DNA of 11,299 nt from an uncultured Clostridia bacterium (GTDB lineage: Bacteria > Bacillota > Clostridia > Lachnospirales > Anaerotignaceae). This document shows, in pieces, positions 1 to 6,948 of this stretch. A model generated the notes under the pieces. The model saw only the letters and a list, made by a program, of their open reading frames with translations. It made no database searches and was not told where the DNA came from. The stretch covers positions 1-11,299 of the forward strand of contig CAMQRG010000048.1 in assembly GCA_947036475.1 (NCBI GenBank), in the 5' to 3' direction. The translations under genes and the position numbers were made by a program. How positions within the stretch are numbered: position 1 is the stretch's first letter; each line of letters opens with the position of its first letter.

Positions 1-43
1 ACGTAAGGAGTCGTCGGCAGCGTCAGATGTGTATAAGAGACAG
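1..43 (+). other. Illumina Nextera P5-side adapter left on the contig end (artefact)
   Basis: These bases match the inner Nextera P5 adapter exactly as I remember it. Bases 1-2 (AC) are the end of the P5 sequence. Bases 3-10 (GTAAGGAG) are the i5 index known as N505/S505. Bases 11-24 (TCGTCGGCAGCGTC) are the read-1 part. Bases 25-43 (AGATGTGTATAAGAGACAG) are the 19-base Tn5 mosaic end. Genomic sequence therefore starts at base 44, where Tn5 cut. Reading frames that cross this segment, on either strand, are meaningless, and nothing can be said about the native promoter of the first gene. The match is read directly; the index name is recalled. Confidence 0.98.
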
Positions 44-47
44 GGAG
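44..47 (+). promoter_or_regulatory. Ribosome binding site that decides the iorA start
   Basis: GGAG lies 7 bases before the ATG at 55 but only 1 base before the in-frame ATG at 49. The spacing therefore favours 55 as the real start. It is the first genomic sequence after the adapter, so the full Shine-Dalgarno sequence may be longer than what is visible. Confidence 0.7.
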
Positions 48-54
48 AATGAAC

Positions 55-1836
55 ATGAAGTATTTATTAACAGGCGACGAAGCGATTGCTCGCGGTGCGT
101 ATGAAGCCGGCGTCCACTTTGCTTCCGCTTACCCCGGAACACCTTCAACGGAAATCTTGGAGAACCTTGCCAAGTACGAGGAAATCTGTGCCGAATGGGC
201 ACCCAATGAAAAGGTGGCTTTGGAATCTGCGATTGGTGCATCTATCGCAGGCGGCCGGGCGATGGCATCTATGAAGCATGTGGGACTGAACGTAGCGGCA
301 GACCCTTTCTTCACGTTTGCCTATACTGGTGTTAACGGCGGTGCGGTTATTATTTCCGCAGACGAGCCGGGCCAGCATTCCGCGCAGAATGAACAGGATA
401 ACCGTAACTATGCGAAATCCGCAAAAATCCCCATGTTTGAGCCTGCGAACAGCCAGGAGTGCCGTGACATGGTACTGGAAAGCTACAAGCTCAGTGAGGA
501 ATATGACACACCTATTATGATTCGTATGACGACCCGCGTTTGTCATGGTAAATCCATCGTAGAATGTGGCGAGCGTCAGGAAGTGGCGATTCGCGAATAT
601 GTGAAGGACGCAAAGAAATACGTTTGCGTGCCCGCAAACGCGAAAGTGCTGCGCAGAAATCTGGAACTGAAACTTGCTAAACTGAAAAAATATTCCGAAA
701 CGACACCTTTCAACTTTGAGGAAATCAAATCCGATAAGGTTGGCGTTATCGCTTCCGGCCCCTGCTACCACTACGCGAAGGAAGTATTCGGCGAGGACGC
801 TTCTTACCTGAAGCTGGGCTTTACATTCCCCATGCCGGATGACAAAATCCGCGCATTCTGCCAGAAGGTAGAAAAGGTTTACATCGTAGAAGAAAATGAT
901 CCTTACATAGAAGAACGCGTAAGATATCTGGGTTTCAACTGCTACGGCAAAGATCTTCTGCCGAAATACGGCGAAATGACACCCGATGTAATTAAAAAAG
1001 GCTTCTTCGGCGAAGAACCCGCTGTGATCGCTTATGACGAATCCGCAGTTGTCGGCAGACCGCCTACACTTTGCGCAGGCTGCCCTCACAGAGGTTTCTT
1101 CTATGAACTGGGCAAACGCAAAAACGTAATGATTTCCGGTGATATCGGCTGCTATACACTGGGCTTTGCAAAACCTTACAACGCATTGGATTCCTGTATC
1201 TGTATGGGCGCAAGCTTCAGCATCGGCCATGGTGCACAGCAGGTGTTCAACATGACAGAAGATAAGAAGATGCGCGTAGTATCCGTACTGGGCGACTCTA
1301 CATTCCTGCATACAGGCATGAACTCTCTGGTTGACGTTATCTACAACAACAGCAACACAGTAAGCGTTATTCTGGATAACCGCATCACAGGTATGACAGG
1401 CCATCAGGAAAACCCCGGCACAGGCTACAATGCAAAAGGCAGCGAAGCCAACATGATCGACATTGAAGCTCTTGTAAAGGCGATCGGCATTAAGCATATC
1501 CGCACCATCAACCCGAACAACCTGAAGGAAGTAAGCGATGCTCTGGACGAGTTCCTTGCACTTGACGAGCCTTCCGTAATCATCACAAAGTGGCCCTGCG
1601 CTCTGAAGAAGTTCTCTAAAGAAGATAAAGAGGAATTCCCCGGCGCGTTCACAAAGAAGATGGCTGTAAACAGGGATAAATGTATCGGCTGCAAGATGTG
1701 CATGAAGTGCGGCTGTCCTGCAATCAGCTTTGACGCGGAAAACAAGAAAGCGGTTATCGACGGCATTCAGTGCGTAGGCTGTGGCGTTTGCAGCCAGCTT
1801 TGCCCGAAAGACGCGATTGAGTGGAAGGAGGACTAA
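55..1836 (+). CDS. iorA: Indolepyruvate:ferredoxin oxidoreductase, alpha subunit
   Basis: This is the large subunit of the thiamine-diphosphate enzyme that oxidatively decarboxylates 2-oxoacids from aromatic or branched amino acids to acyl-CoA and reduces ferredoxin in the cytoplasm. The 593-residue length is normal for the family. The N-terminus (LLTGDEAIARGA, then AYPGTPSTEI) is the pyrimidine-binding domain. The core carries CAGCPHRG at 340-347, GDIGCYT from 362 and the ThDP/metal motif GDST at 413-416, followed by DNRITGMTG. The C-terminus is a two-cluster ferredoxin domain: C543, C546, C549 and C554, then C573, C576, C579 and C583, each set ending in CP. An extra cysteine (C552) sits in the first cluster. 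I chose ATG 55 over ATG 49 from the ribosome binding site spacing. iorB follows after 5 bases. The substrate is not fixed by sequence; the BrnQ neighbour favours branched-chain 2-oxoacids, the family name arylpyruvates. Confidence 0.95.
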   Translation: MKYLLTGDEAIARGAYEAGVHFASAYPGTPSTEILENLAKYEEICAEWAPNEKVALESAIGASIAGGRAMASMKHVGLNVAADPFFTFAYTGVNGGAVIISADEPGQHSAQNEQDNRNYAKSAKIPMFEPANSQECRDMVLESYKLSEEYDTPIMIRMTTRVCHGKSIVECGERQEVAIREYVKDAKKYVCVPANAKVLRRNLELKLAKLKKYSETTPFNFEEIKSDKVGVIASGPCYHYAKEVFGEDASYLKLGFTFPMPDDKIRAFCQKVEKVYIVEENDPYIEERVRYLGFNCYGKDLLPKYGEMTPDVIKKGFFGEEPAVIAYDESAVVGRPPTLCAGCPHRGFFYELGKRKNVMISGDIGCYTLGFAKPYNALDSCICMGASFSIGHGAQQVFNMTEDKKMRVVSVLGDSTFLHTGMNSLVDVIYNNSNTVSVILDNRITGMTGHQENPGTGYNAKGSEANMIDIEALVKAIGIKHIRTINPNNLKEVSDALDEFLALDEPSVIITKWPCALKKFSKEDKEEFPGAFTKKMAVNRDKCIGCKMCMKCGCPAISFDAENKKAVIDGIQCVGCGVCSQLCPKDAIEWKED

Positions 1837-1841
1837 TCATC

Positions 1842-2417
1842 ATGACAAAGAATGTTTTATTGGTCGGCGTAGGCGGCCAGGGAACGATTTTGGCTGCGAA
1901 GATTCTGACACAGGGTCTTCTGGAAGCGGGCTATGACGTAAAAATGAGCGAAATTCACGGGATGAGCCAGCGCGGCGGCAGCGTTTCTTCCCATGTACGC
2001 TACGGTGAAAAAGTGGAGTCCTCCACGATTGAACCGGGTGCAGCGGATATTCTGGTATCCTTTGAGAAAATGGAAGCTCTGCGTGAGCTGAAATTCCTCA
2101 AACCCGATGGTATCGCTGTTGTAAACGAGCATGAAATGCCTTCTATGCCTATCCTGACAGGGGACGCTGTTTACCCGAAGGACGCAGTAGAAGAAATCAA
2201 AAAGCATGTAAAAACAATCGTACTGAACGCTACGCAGATGGCTCTGGATTTGGGCAATGGCAAAGTTGCAAACATTGTTCTGCTGGGCACAATCATCAAG
2301 GCGATGAAGCTGGAAAGTATTGATTGGGAAAGCATTGTAAAGAAACAGGTAAAACCCGCTTTTGTGGATCTGAACCTGAAAGCACTGCGTTGCGGTATGG
2401 ATGCGGTAAACTTATAA
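1842..2417 (+). CDS. iorB: Indolepyruvate:ferredoxin oxidoreductase, beta subunit
   Basis: This is the small subunit (191 residues) that pairs with IorA; it belongs to the pyruvate/ketoisovalerate oxidoreductase gamma-type domain family. The N-terminus has the glycine-rich GVGGQGT at 9-15, followed by the family hallmark SEIHGMSQRGG (36-46). There is no signal peptide, membrane segment or cluster-binding cysteine set, as expected. I chose ATG 1842 because AAGGAGGA at 1825-1832, inside the end of iorA, lies 9 bases upstream. An in-frame GTG at 1821 would put the start before that ribosome binding site and add seven non-family residues. The 5-base gap to iorA implies translational coupling and one complex. 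The gene ends with tandem stop codons (TAA TAA, 2415-2420). Confidence 0.95.
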   Translation: MTKNVLLVGVGGQGTILAAKILTQGLLEAGYDVKMSEIHGMSQRGGSVSSHVRYGEKVESSTIEPGAADILVSFEKMEALRELKFLKPDGIAVVNEHEMPSMPILTGDAVYPKDAVEEIKKHVKTIVLNATQMALDLGNGKVANIVLLGTIIKAMKLESIDWESIVKKQVKPAFVDLNLKALRCGMDAVNL

Positions 2418-2433
2418 TAACGGAGGGAAGCCG

Positions 2434-3780
2434 ATGGCTTTGAATCGATTTTATCAGGAATATCAGTCAAAACTGAAAACGCCGGAGGAGGCTGTGAAAG
2501 TAGTCAAGGACGGCGACTGGGTGGATTATAGCTGCGGCGTTGGCGCGCCTACCCTGCTGGATGACGCGCTGGCAAAGCGGAAGGGCGAAGTCAAAGATGT
2601 TAAAGTAAGAGGAAATCTTGCGGTGCGTCCTGTTCAGATTGTGGAGCAGGACAGAGGGCAGGAGAGTTTCACTTACCAGACATGGCATTGCTCCGGATAT
2701 GAGAGAAAACTCTGCGATGAAGGGCTCTGCTTCTATATCCCGATGCTGTTCCGCAATCTGGCGGCATATTACAGAAGGCATCTGACGGTTGACGTTGCGA
2801 TGATTTCTGTTGCGCCGATGGACGACAGAGGCTATTTCAGTTTTTCGATGGTAAACTGTTCGACAAGGGCAATCCTTGATACGGCAAAAACCATTATTCT
2901 GGAGGTTGACGAGAACCTTCCGAATGTATACGGCGGCATGGAGGACTGCGTGCATATCTCTGAGGTTGACGCGGTGGTAGAGGGCAAACACGCGCCTCTG
3001 GCACAGCTCCCCGTAGCAAAGGCAACGGAGATTGACGAGATGATTGCAAAGCAGATTGTGCCGTATCTGACGGACGGTGCGACGATTCAGCTGGGCATTG
3101 GGGGTATGCCCAATTCGGTTGGCAAGCTGATTGCAGAATCCGACCTGAAGCATTTGGGGATGCACACGGAACTGCTTTCGGACGGCTATGTGGATTTATA
3201 TGAATCCGGCAAGCTGGACAACTCACGCAAAACTATCCACAGGGACAAAGGTGTATTCGGCATCGCGCTGGGAACACAGCGTATGTACGACTGGGTAGCG
3301 GAGAACAGAGGTCTGCTGTCCTTCCCAATGGATTACGTCAACAGCCCGGAAGTTATGTCCAAAATGGAAAACATGATTTCCATTAACAGCTGCATTGGAA
3401 TGGATCTGTATGGGCAGGTATCTTCCGAAAGTTCTGGTACGCGCCACATCTCCGGTACAGGCGGACAGGTGGACTTCGCGACGGGCGCATTTATGTCCCG
3501 CGGAGGCAAGGGCTTCATCTGTATGAGTTCTTCCTTCAAAGATAAGCAGGGCAATCTGCAGTCCCGCATCAAACCGAAATTCACGGACGGCGATATCATC
3601 ACAACACCCCGTACACAGGCGTTTTACCTTGTAACGGAATATGGCTGTGTGAATATGGCAGGACGTTCCACGTGGGAGCGCGCGGAGAACATGATTTCTC
3701 TGGCACACCCGGATTTCAGAGATGAACTGATTAAAGCGGCAGAGGAACAAAGAATCTGGCGCAGAAGCAACCGTATCTGA
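2434..3780 (+). CDS. Acyl-CoA:acetate CoA-transferase (butyryl-CoA/4-hydroxybutyrate CoA-transferase family)
   Basis: A 448-residue cytoplasmic enzyme of the acetyl-CoA hydrolase/transferase family, which swaps CoA between an acyl-CoA and a free acid, usually acetate. Family marks are GDWVDY near the N-terminus, QLGIGGMPNSVG (219-230), HTELLSDGYVDLY starting at 244, ESSGTRHISGTGGQVDF around 332-348, and the C-terminal IKAAEEQRIWRRSNR. By analogy with 4-hydroxybutyrate CoA-transferase, E246 in HTE is the likely catalytic glutamate that forms the glutamyl-CoA thioester; this is inferred. The overall pattern is close to the butyryl-CoA:acetate CoA-transferases of Roseburia-type bacteria as I remember them. 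It starts 16 bases after iorB with GGAGGG at 2422-2427. Beside iorAB, an aryl- or branched-acyl-CoA donor is more likely than butyryl-CoA. Automated annotation may call it butyryl-CoA transferase or acetyl-CoA hydrolase. Confidence 0.88.
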   Translation: MALNRFYQEYQSKLKTPEEAVKVVKDGDWVDYSCGVGAPTLLDDALAKRKGEVKDVKVRGNLAVRPVQIVEQDRGQESFTYQTWHCSGYERKLCDEGLCFYIPMLFRNLAAYYRRHLTVDVAMISVAPMDDRGYFSFSMVNCSTRAILDTAKTIILEVDENLPNVYGGMEDCVHISEVDAVVEGKHAPLAQLPVAKATEIDEMIAKQIVPYLTDGATIQLGIGGMPNSVGKLIAESDLKHLGMHTELLSDGYVDLYESGKLDNSRKTIHRDKGVFGIALGTQRMYDWVAENRGLLSFPMDYVNSPEVMSKMENMISINSCIGMDLYGQVSSESSGTRHISGTGGQVDFATGAFMSRGGKGFICMSSSFKDKQGNLQSRIKPKFTDGDIITTPRTQAFYLVTEYGCVNMAGRSTWERAENMISLAHPDFRDELIKAAEEQRIWRRSNRI

Positions 3781-3797
3781 AACAATATAAAATTGGG

Positions 3798-3823
3798 GGA
3801 CAGGGCTGCCGGCAGCCCTGTCC
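3798..3823. repeat. Perfect 26-base palindrome after the CoA-transferase gene
   Basis: GGACAGGGCTGCC (3798-3810) is followed directly by its exact reverse complement (3811-3823). In RNA the arms could form a very GC-rich hairpin once the central bases open as a loop. No U-tract follows (next bases TTGGCAAGG), so it is not a typical intrinsic terminator. It could be an mRNA processing or stability element, a partial terminator, or a protein-binding site. Confidence 0.85.
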
Positions 3824-3826
3824 TTG

Positions 3827-3877
3827 GCAAGGCGTCTGCTGTGAAACGGATACCGTTTCCCAGCAGGGACGCCTTGC
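3827..3877. repeat. Long imperfect hairpin upstream of the aminotransferase gene
   Basis: The left arm 3827-3849 pairs with 3853-3877 across a 3-base ATA loop. The paired blocks are GCAAGGCGTC with GACGCCTTGC, TGCTG with CAGCA, and GAAACGG with CCGTTTC, interrupted by a 2-base bulge and one mismatch. It lies 3 bases after the perfect palindrome. CCTTG at 3822-3826 can also pair with CAAGG at 3828-3832, so the two hairpins can compete. No U-tract follows. It ends about 55 bases before the aminotransferase ribosome binding site. Confidence 0.8.
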
Positions 3878-3946
3878 ATAAACAGTTTTATGCAGACAGA
3901 GCAGAGAAAACAGAAACAAAGGGATAGAAGTAAGGGAGGAAATGAT

Positions 3947-5140
3947 ATGTATAACCAGCATCTTTACGAATTGGGGCTTGCCCCCTCTGTAATAAGGGAA
4001 CTTTTTAGCTATGGGATACAGAAAGCGGCGGAAGTCGGCGCAGAAAACATATACGACTATTCCATCGGTAACCCGAGCATCCCCGCGCCCGCGCCTGTAA
4101 ACGCGGCAATCAAAAACGTTGTGGACGAGATTGAATCCACCGTACTGCATGGCTATTCCATGGCGCCCGGCCTTGTGGGTACAAGGGACGCTGTTGCTGC
4201 GAACCTGAAAAAACGTTTCGGCGGCGATATCACAGGAAATGATATTTTCATGACCTGTGGGGCAGCACCCGCGCTTATTATGACGATGAAAGCACTTGCT
4301 GTGTCGGCGGAGAGCGAAGTCCTTGCGATTGCGCCGTACTTCCCGGAATATAAATGCTTCGCAGAAAACTGCGGCGTAAAGCTGCGTGTGCTTCCGGCAG
4401 ATACGGCACATTTCCAGGTAGACCTTGCCGCACTGGAAGGCATGATTACACCGGAAACATGCGCTATCATTGTCAATTCACCGAATAACCCCTCCGGCGT
4501 GGTATATACGGAGGAAACACTGAAGGGCATTGCGGATATCCTGACACGCAAGGGCAAAGAATATGGTCATACCATCTGCATCATTGCCGATGAGCCTTAC
4601 CGCGAACTGGTATATGGAGATGTTAAGGTGCCGTTCATTCCGAACATTTATGACAATACCATCGTTTGCTATTCCTGGTCGAAATCTCTTTCTCTGCCCG
4701 GCGAACGTATCGGTTATGTCTATGTTCCCAAGAAATGCACAGACGCAGATGCTATCATGAAGGCGGTCAGCGCGGCGGCAAGAGTTATCGGCCATGTCTG
4801 CCCTCCGACACTGATTCAGCGCGTAATCGAGGTCTGCGTAGATGAAATGCCGGATTTGAAAGCATATGAGGAGAACCGCGACCTGCTCTACCAGTCCCTG
4901 ACGGAAATGGGCTATGAATGTGCGAAGCCGGACGGGGCGTTCTACCTGTTCGTTAAAGCGCCGAATGGCAACGATTGGGAGTATTCGGAAAAGGCAAAAC
5001 TGGAGCATAACCTTCTGGTAGTGCCGGGCAGCGTATTTGAATGCCCTGGCTATATGCGCCTGTCCTACTGCGTTTCCAACGACATGATAAAGCGTTCTCT
5101 TCCCGCGTTCCAGGCAATGATGGATAAAATTAAAAAGTAA
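3947..5140 (+). CDS. Pyridoxal-phosphate aminotransferase, class I/II
   Basis: A fold-type I aminotransferase of 397 residues, a normal length, expected to convert an amino acid to its 2-oxoacid with 2-oxoglutarate as amino acceptor. Visible active-site elements are NSPNNPSG (177-184, cofactor-binding N181), ADEPY (D215 pairing with the PLP nitrogen, Y218), SWSKSLSLPGERIGY with the Schiff-base lysine K246 and phosphate-binding R254, and R371 in YMRLSY, the likely substrate-carboxylate arginine. There is no signal peptide. I chose ATG 3947 because AGGGAGGA (3933-3940) lies 6 bases upstream; an in-frame ATG at 3890 would add 19 charged, low-complexity residues that cover the ribosome binding site. 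Its position between iorAB/CoA-transferase and brnQ suggests it feeds 2-oxoacids to IorAB. Specificity (branched, aromatic or alanine/aspartate type) cannot be read. Confidence 0.93.
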   Translation: MYNQHLYELGLAPSVIRELFSYGIQKAAEVGAENIYDYSIGNPSIPAPAPVNAAIKNVVDEIESTVLHGYSMAPGLVGTRDAVAANLKKRFGGDITGNDIFMTCGAAPALIMTMKALAVSAESEVLAIAPYFPEYKCFAENCGVKLRVLPADTAHFQVDLAALEGMITPETCAIIVNSPNNPSGVVYTEETLKGIADILTRKGKEYGHTICIIADEPYRELVYGDVKVPFIPNIYDNTIVCYSWSKSLSLPGERIGYVYVPKKCTDADAIMKAVSAAARVIGHVCPPTLIQRVIEVCVDEMPDLKAYEENRDLLYQSLTEMGYECAKPDGAFYLFVKAPNGNDWEYSEKAKLEHNLLVVPGSVFECPGYMRLSYCVSNDMIKRSLPAFQAMMDKIKK

Positions 5141-5161
5141 TAAGTATTAGACACTGTACTT

Positions 5162-5209
5162 GCCGCCGGCATGCCTGACACTTTGCAAAGCCGTTCAAAT
5201 GCCGGCGGC
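5162..5209. repeat. GC-rich inverted repeat in the brnQ leader
   Basis: GCCGCCGGCAT (5162-5172) and ATGCCGGCGGC (5199-5209) are exact reverse complements separated by 26 bases. The loop contains a 10-base palindrome, CTTTGCAAAG (5181-5190), that could form a small second stem. No U-tract follows; the brnQ ribosome binding site begins 12 bases later. The structure could protect mRNA ends, tune brnQ translation, or mark a processing site between the enzyme genes and the transporter. Confidence 0.8.
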
Positions 5210-5234
5210 TATCAACAAGGCAGGGGGAAATTAT

Positions 5235-6524
5235 ATGAAAGAAAGCAAAAACAAGACGATATTGATTATGGGCCTTGCTTTATTTGCCACATTCTTTGGC
5301 GCAGGCAACCTGATTTTCCCGCCGTTTTTGGGAAATGAGGTAGGCAGTGCGTGGTTTGTCGGATTTATCGGATTCTTCATAGTAGACGTAGGTCTTAGCG
5401 TACTGGCAATCTGGGCGTCCGTTCTGAATAAGAGGGGCGAACCACAGGGCGTTGTATCGAAGATTGGTGAAACGCCCGGTAAAGTATTCCTGTCCATATG
5501 TATCCTTTGTATCGGACCTGGTCTGGCTATCCCCAGAACAGGCGCGGTTACATTTGAAATGAGCGTACAGACGCTGATGCCCAGCATGAATTCATGGGTA
5601 TTCAGTGCGATATTCTTTGGCGTGGCTCTGGCACTGACCATCCGCCCTACAAAGGTTGTTGACATCGTAGGCAACTACCTGACACCTATCCTTGTAGCGA
5701 CAATGGCAATCCTGATTGTTATGGGTATTGTTTCCCCGTTGGGACCCGCAACCGCTACACCGGACGTTGTTCCCCTGAAGGAAGGTCTTATGCAGGGTTA
5801 CCAGACAATGGACGCTCTGGGCGCACTGCTGATGGCTGGTATTGTTATTTCCGCAGCGCACAGCAAAGGTTACACGGAAAAAGGCGAAGTTTCCAGCATG
5901 ATCGTAAAAGCCGGTGCAATCGCTGGTATCCTGCTTGGTCTGGTTTACGGCGGTCTGACATACCTTGGCGCAACAACTTCCACACTGGGCGACTACGCTG
6001 GCATGGGTCAGGCGCAGCTGCTTCTGGCAATCGTTAACGGCCTGATGGGCAAAACAGGCGTTATCCTGCTTGCAGTTGTTGTTCTGCTTGCTTGTATGAC
6101 GACAGCAATCGGCCTGACATCTGTTGCAGGTCATTACTTCACAGATCTTTCCGGCGGAAAACTGCCGTACACGTATCTGGTTATCGCAATCCATGCGTTC
6201 AGCTTTGTTGTATCCAACATCGGTCTGTCCAACATCATCAGCATTTCTGCACCTATCCTTACGGTGCTGTTCCCTCCTCTGATGGTTCTGGTTATCATGA
6301 CATTCGTGGACAACGCACTGAACAAAGATACATACGCAGCAGCAGTCGGCACATTGTTTGCATTTGTTGTAAGCGCATGTGAAGTGCTGACAGGCTTCGG
6401 TATGCCTTTTGGTTTCGTAGGTTCCATCCCTCTGGCACAGTTTGGCCTTGCATGGTTGATTCCTGCAATTATCGGTGCAATCATAGGCTTCTTTATCAAG
6501 AGGAATGTTCCCAAAGAGGCTTAA
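5235..6524 (+). CDS. brnQ: Branched-chain amino acid:cation symporter BrnQ
   Basis: A 429-residue polytopic inner-membrane transporter of the LIVCS family, which imports leucine, isoleucine and valine with Na+ or H+. The length fits the family. Recognisable segments are FFGAGNLIFPPFLG in the first helix, PRTGAVTFE, the GYQTMDALGALL segment, and about twelve hydrophobic stretches ending in a basic tail (KRNVPKEA). I chose ATG 5235, preceded by AGGGGG at 5222-5227. A possible TTG start at 5160 would add 25 residues encoded by the GC-rich hairpin and hide the ribosome binding site. It is the last gene of the catabolic cassette, 94 bases after the aminotransferase, and is closed by a terminator. 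Its presence is the best pointer that the upstream enzymes act on branched-chain amino acids. Confidence 0.95.
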   Translation: MKESKNKTILIMGLALFATFFGAGNLIFPPFLGNEVGSAWFVGFIGFFIVDVGLSVLAIWASVLNKRGEPQGVVSKIGETPGKVFLSICILCIGPGLAIPRTGAVTFEMSVQTLMPSMNSWVFSAIFFGVALALTIRPTKVVDIVGNYLTPILVATMAILIVMGIVSPLGPATATPDVVPLKEGLMQGYQTMDALGALLMAGIVISAAHSKGYTEKGEVSSMIVKAGAIAGILLGLVYGGLTYLGATTSTLGDYAGMGQAQLLLAIVNGLMGKTGVILLAVVVLLACMTTAIGLTSVAGHYFTDLSGGKLPYTYLVIAIHAFSFVVSNIGLSNIISISAPILTVLFPPLMVLVIMTFVDNALNKDTYAAAVGTLFAFVVSACEVLTGFGMPFGFVGSIPLAQFGLAWLIPAIIGAIIGFFIKRNVPKEA

Positions 6525-6563
6525 GAATAAGAAACAGCAAAATAAACAGTAACATGAAAATGG

Positions 6564-6597
6564 AAAGCCGCAGGAAATGGAAAGCCTGCGGCTTTTT
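6564..6597 (+). terminator. Intrinsic terminator of the iorAB-brnQ cassette
   Basis: AAAGCCGCAGG (6564-6574) pairs perfectly with CCTGCGGCTTT (6585-6595) across a 10-base loop, and the stem runs into TTTTTATAT. It begins 39 bases after the brnQ stop codon. Confidence 0.93.
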
Positions 6598-6670
6598 ATA
6601 TGTAAAAACAATATGCGGAAACGAGCGGCATACAGTGAAAACGAAGGGTTTTTGTATGAAATGAAAGCTG

Positions 6671-6699
6671 TTGACAGACTGTTTTTTGTCAAATATAAT
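6671..6699 (+). promoter_or_regulatory. Perfect-consensus sigma-A promoter
   Basis: TTGACA (6671-6676), a 17-base spacer and TATAAT (6694-6699) match the vegetative consensus at all twelve positions. Transcription would start near 6706. The next real gene on this strand starts at 7084, giving a leader of about 380 bases. The -35 box is also one arm of an inverted repeat (TTGACA, with TGTCAA at 6687-6692), which could be an operator inside the spacer or chance. Confidence 0.85.
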
Positions 6700-6948
6700 G
6701 GAATAAAATGGTATATCATATAGTTGGGTATAGATTTTTTTGTCTCCTGGGCAGGAAAAATATTGGTACAAAAATGTCCTGCAAAAGCTCCGCTAACGCT
6801 TTGCAAATGTTTTATTTATGAAAAAAAGAAATACAGTAATGGGTGTTGCCAAAAGAAAATTTTATTTTATGAAATGTCTGAATCGTCAAGATTTTTCAGG
6901 GCAGCTTCATTTTTGGATGAAATTTTCTCGGGCAACAGCTGTTGGCGT

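Noticed and set aside
145..1497. A 450-codon open frame on the minus strand
   Set aside because: It lies wholly antisense to iorA, has a Cys/His/Phe-rich composition typical of reverse-strand reading, and resembles no family I know. The plus-strand protein explains the sequence fully.
3890..3946. An upstream ATG start for the aminotransferase
   Set aside because: It lacks a ribosome binding site, and the extra 19 residues are low-complexity Lys/Arg/Gln. The ATG at 3947 has AGGGAGGA at proper spacing.
3781..3946. A T-box or amino-acid riboswitch before the aminotransferase
   Set aside because: No T-box antiterminator core (GGGTGGNACCGCG-like) or specifier-loop architecture is visible, and the terminator U-tract is missing.
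5160..5234. An upstream TTG start for brnQ adding 25 residues
   Set aside because: The extension is encoded by the hairpin and would cover the ribosome binding site at 5222-5227. BrnQ proteins begin close to the first membrane helix.
5592..6806. A 404-codon open frame on the minus strand
   Set aside because: It is antisense to brnQ and crosses its terminator. The Cys/Gln/Asn-rich product is not credible.
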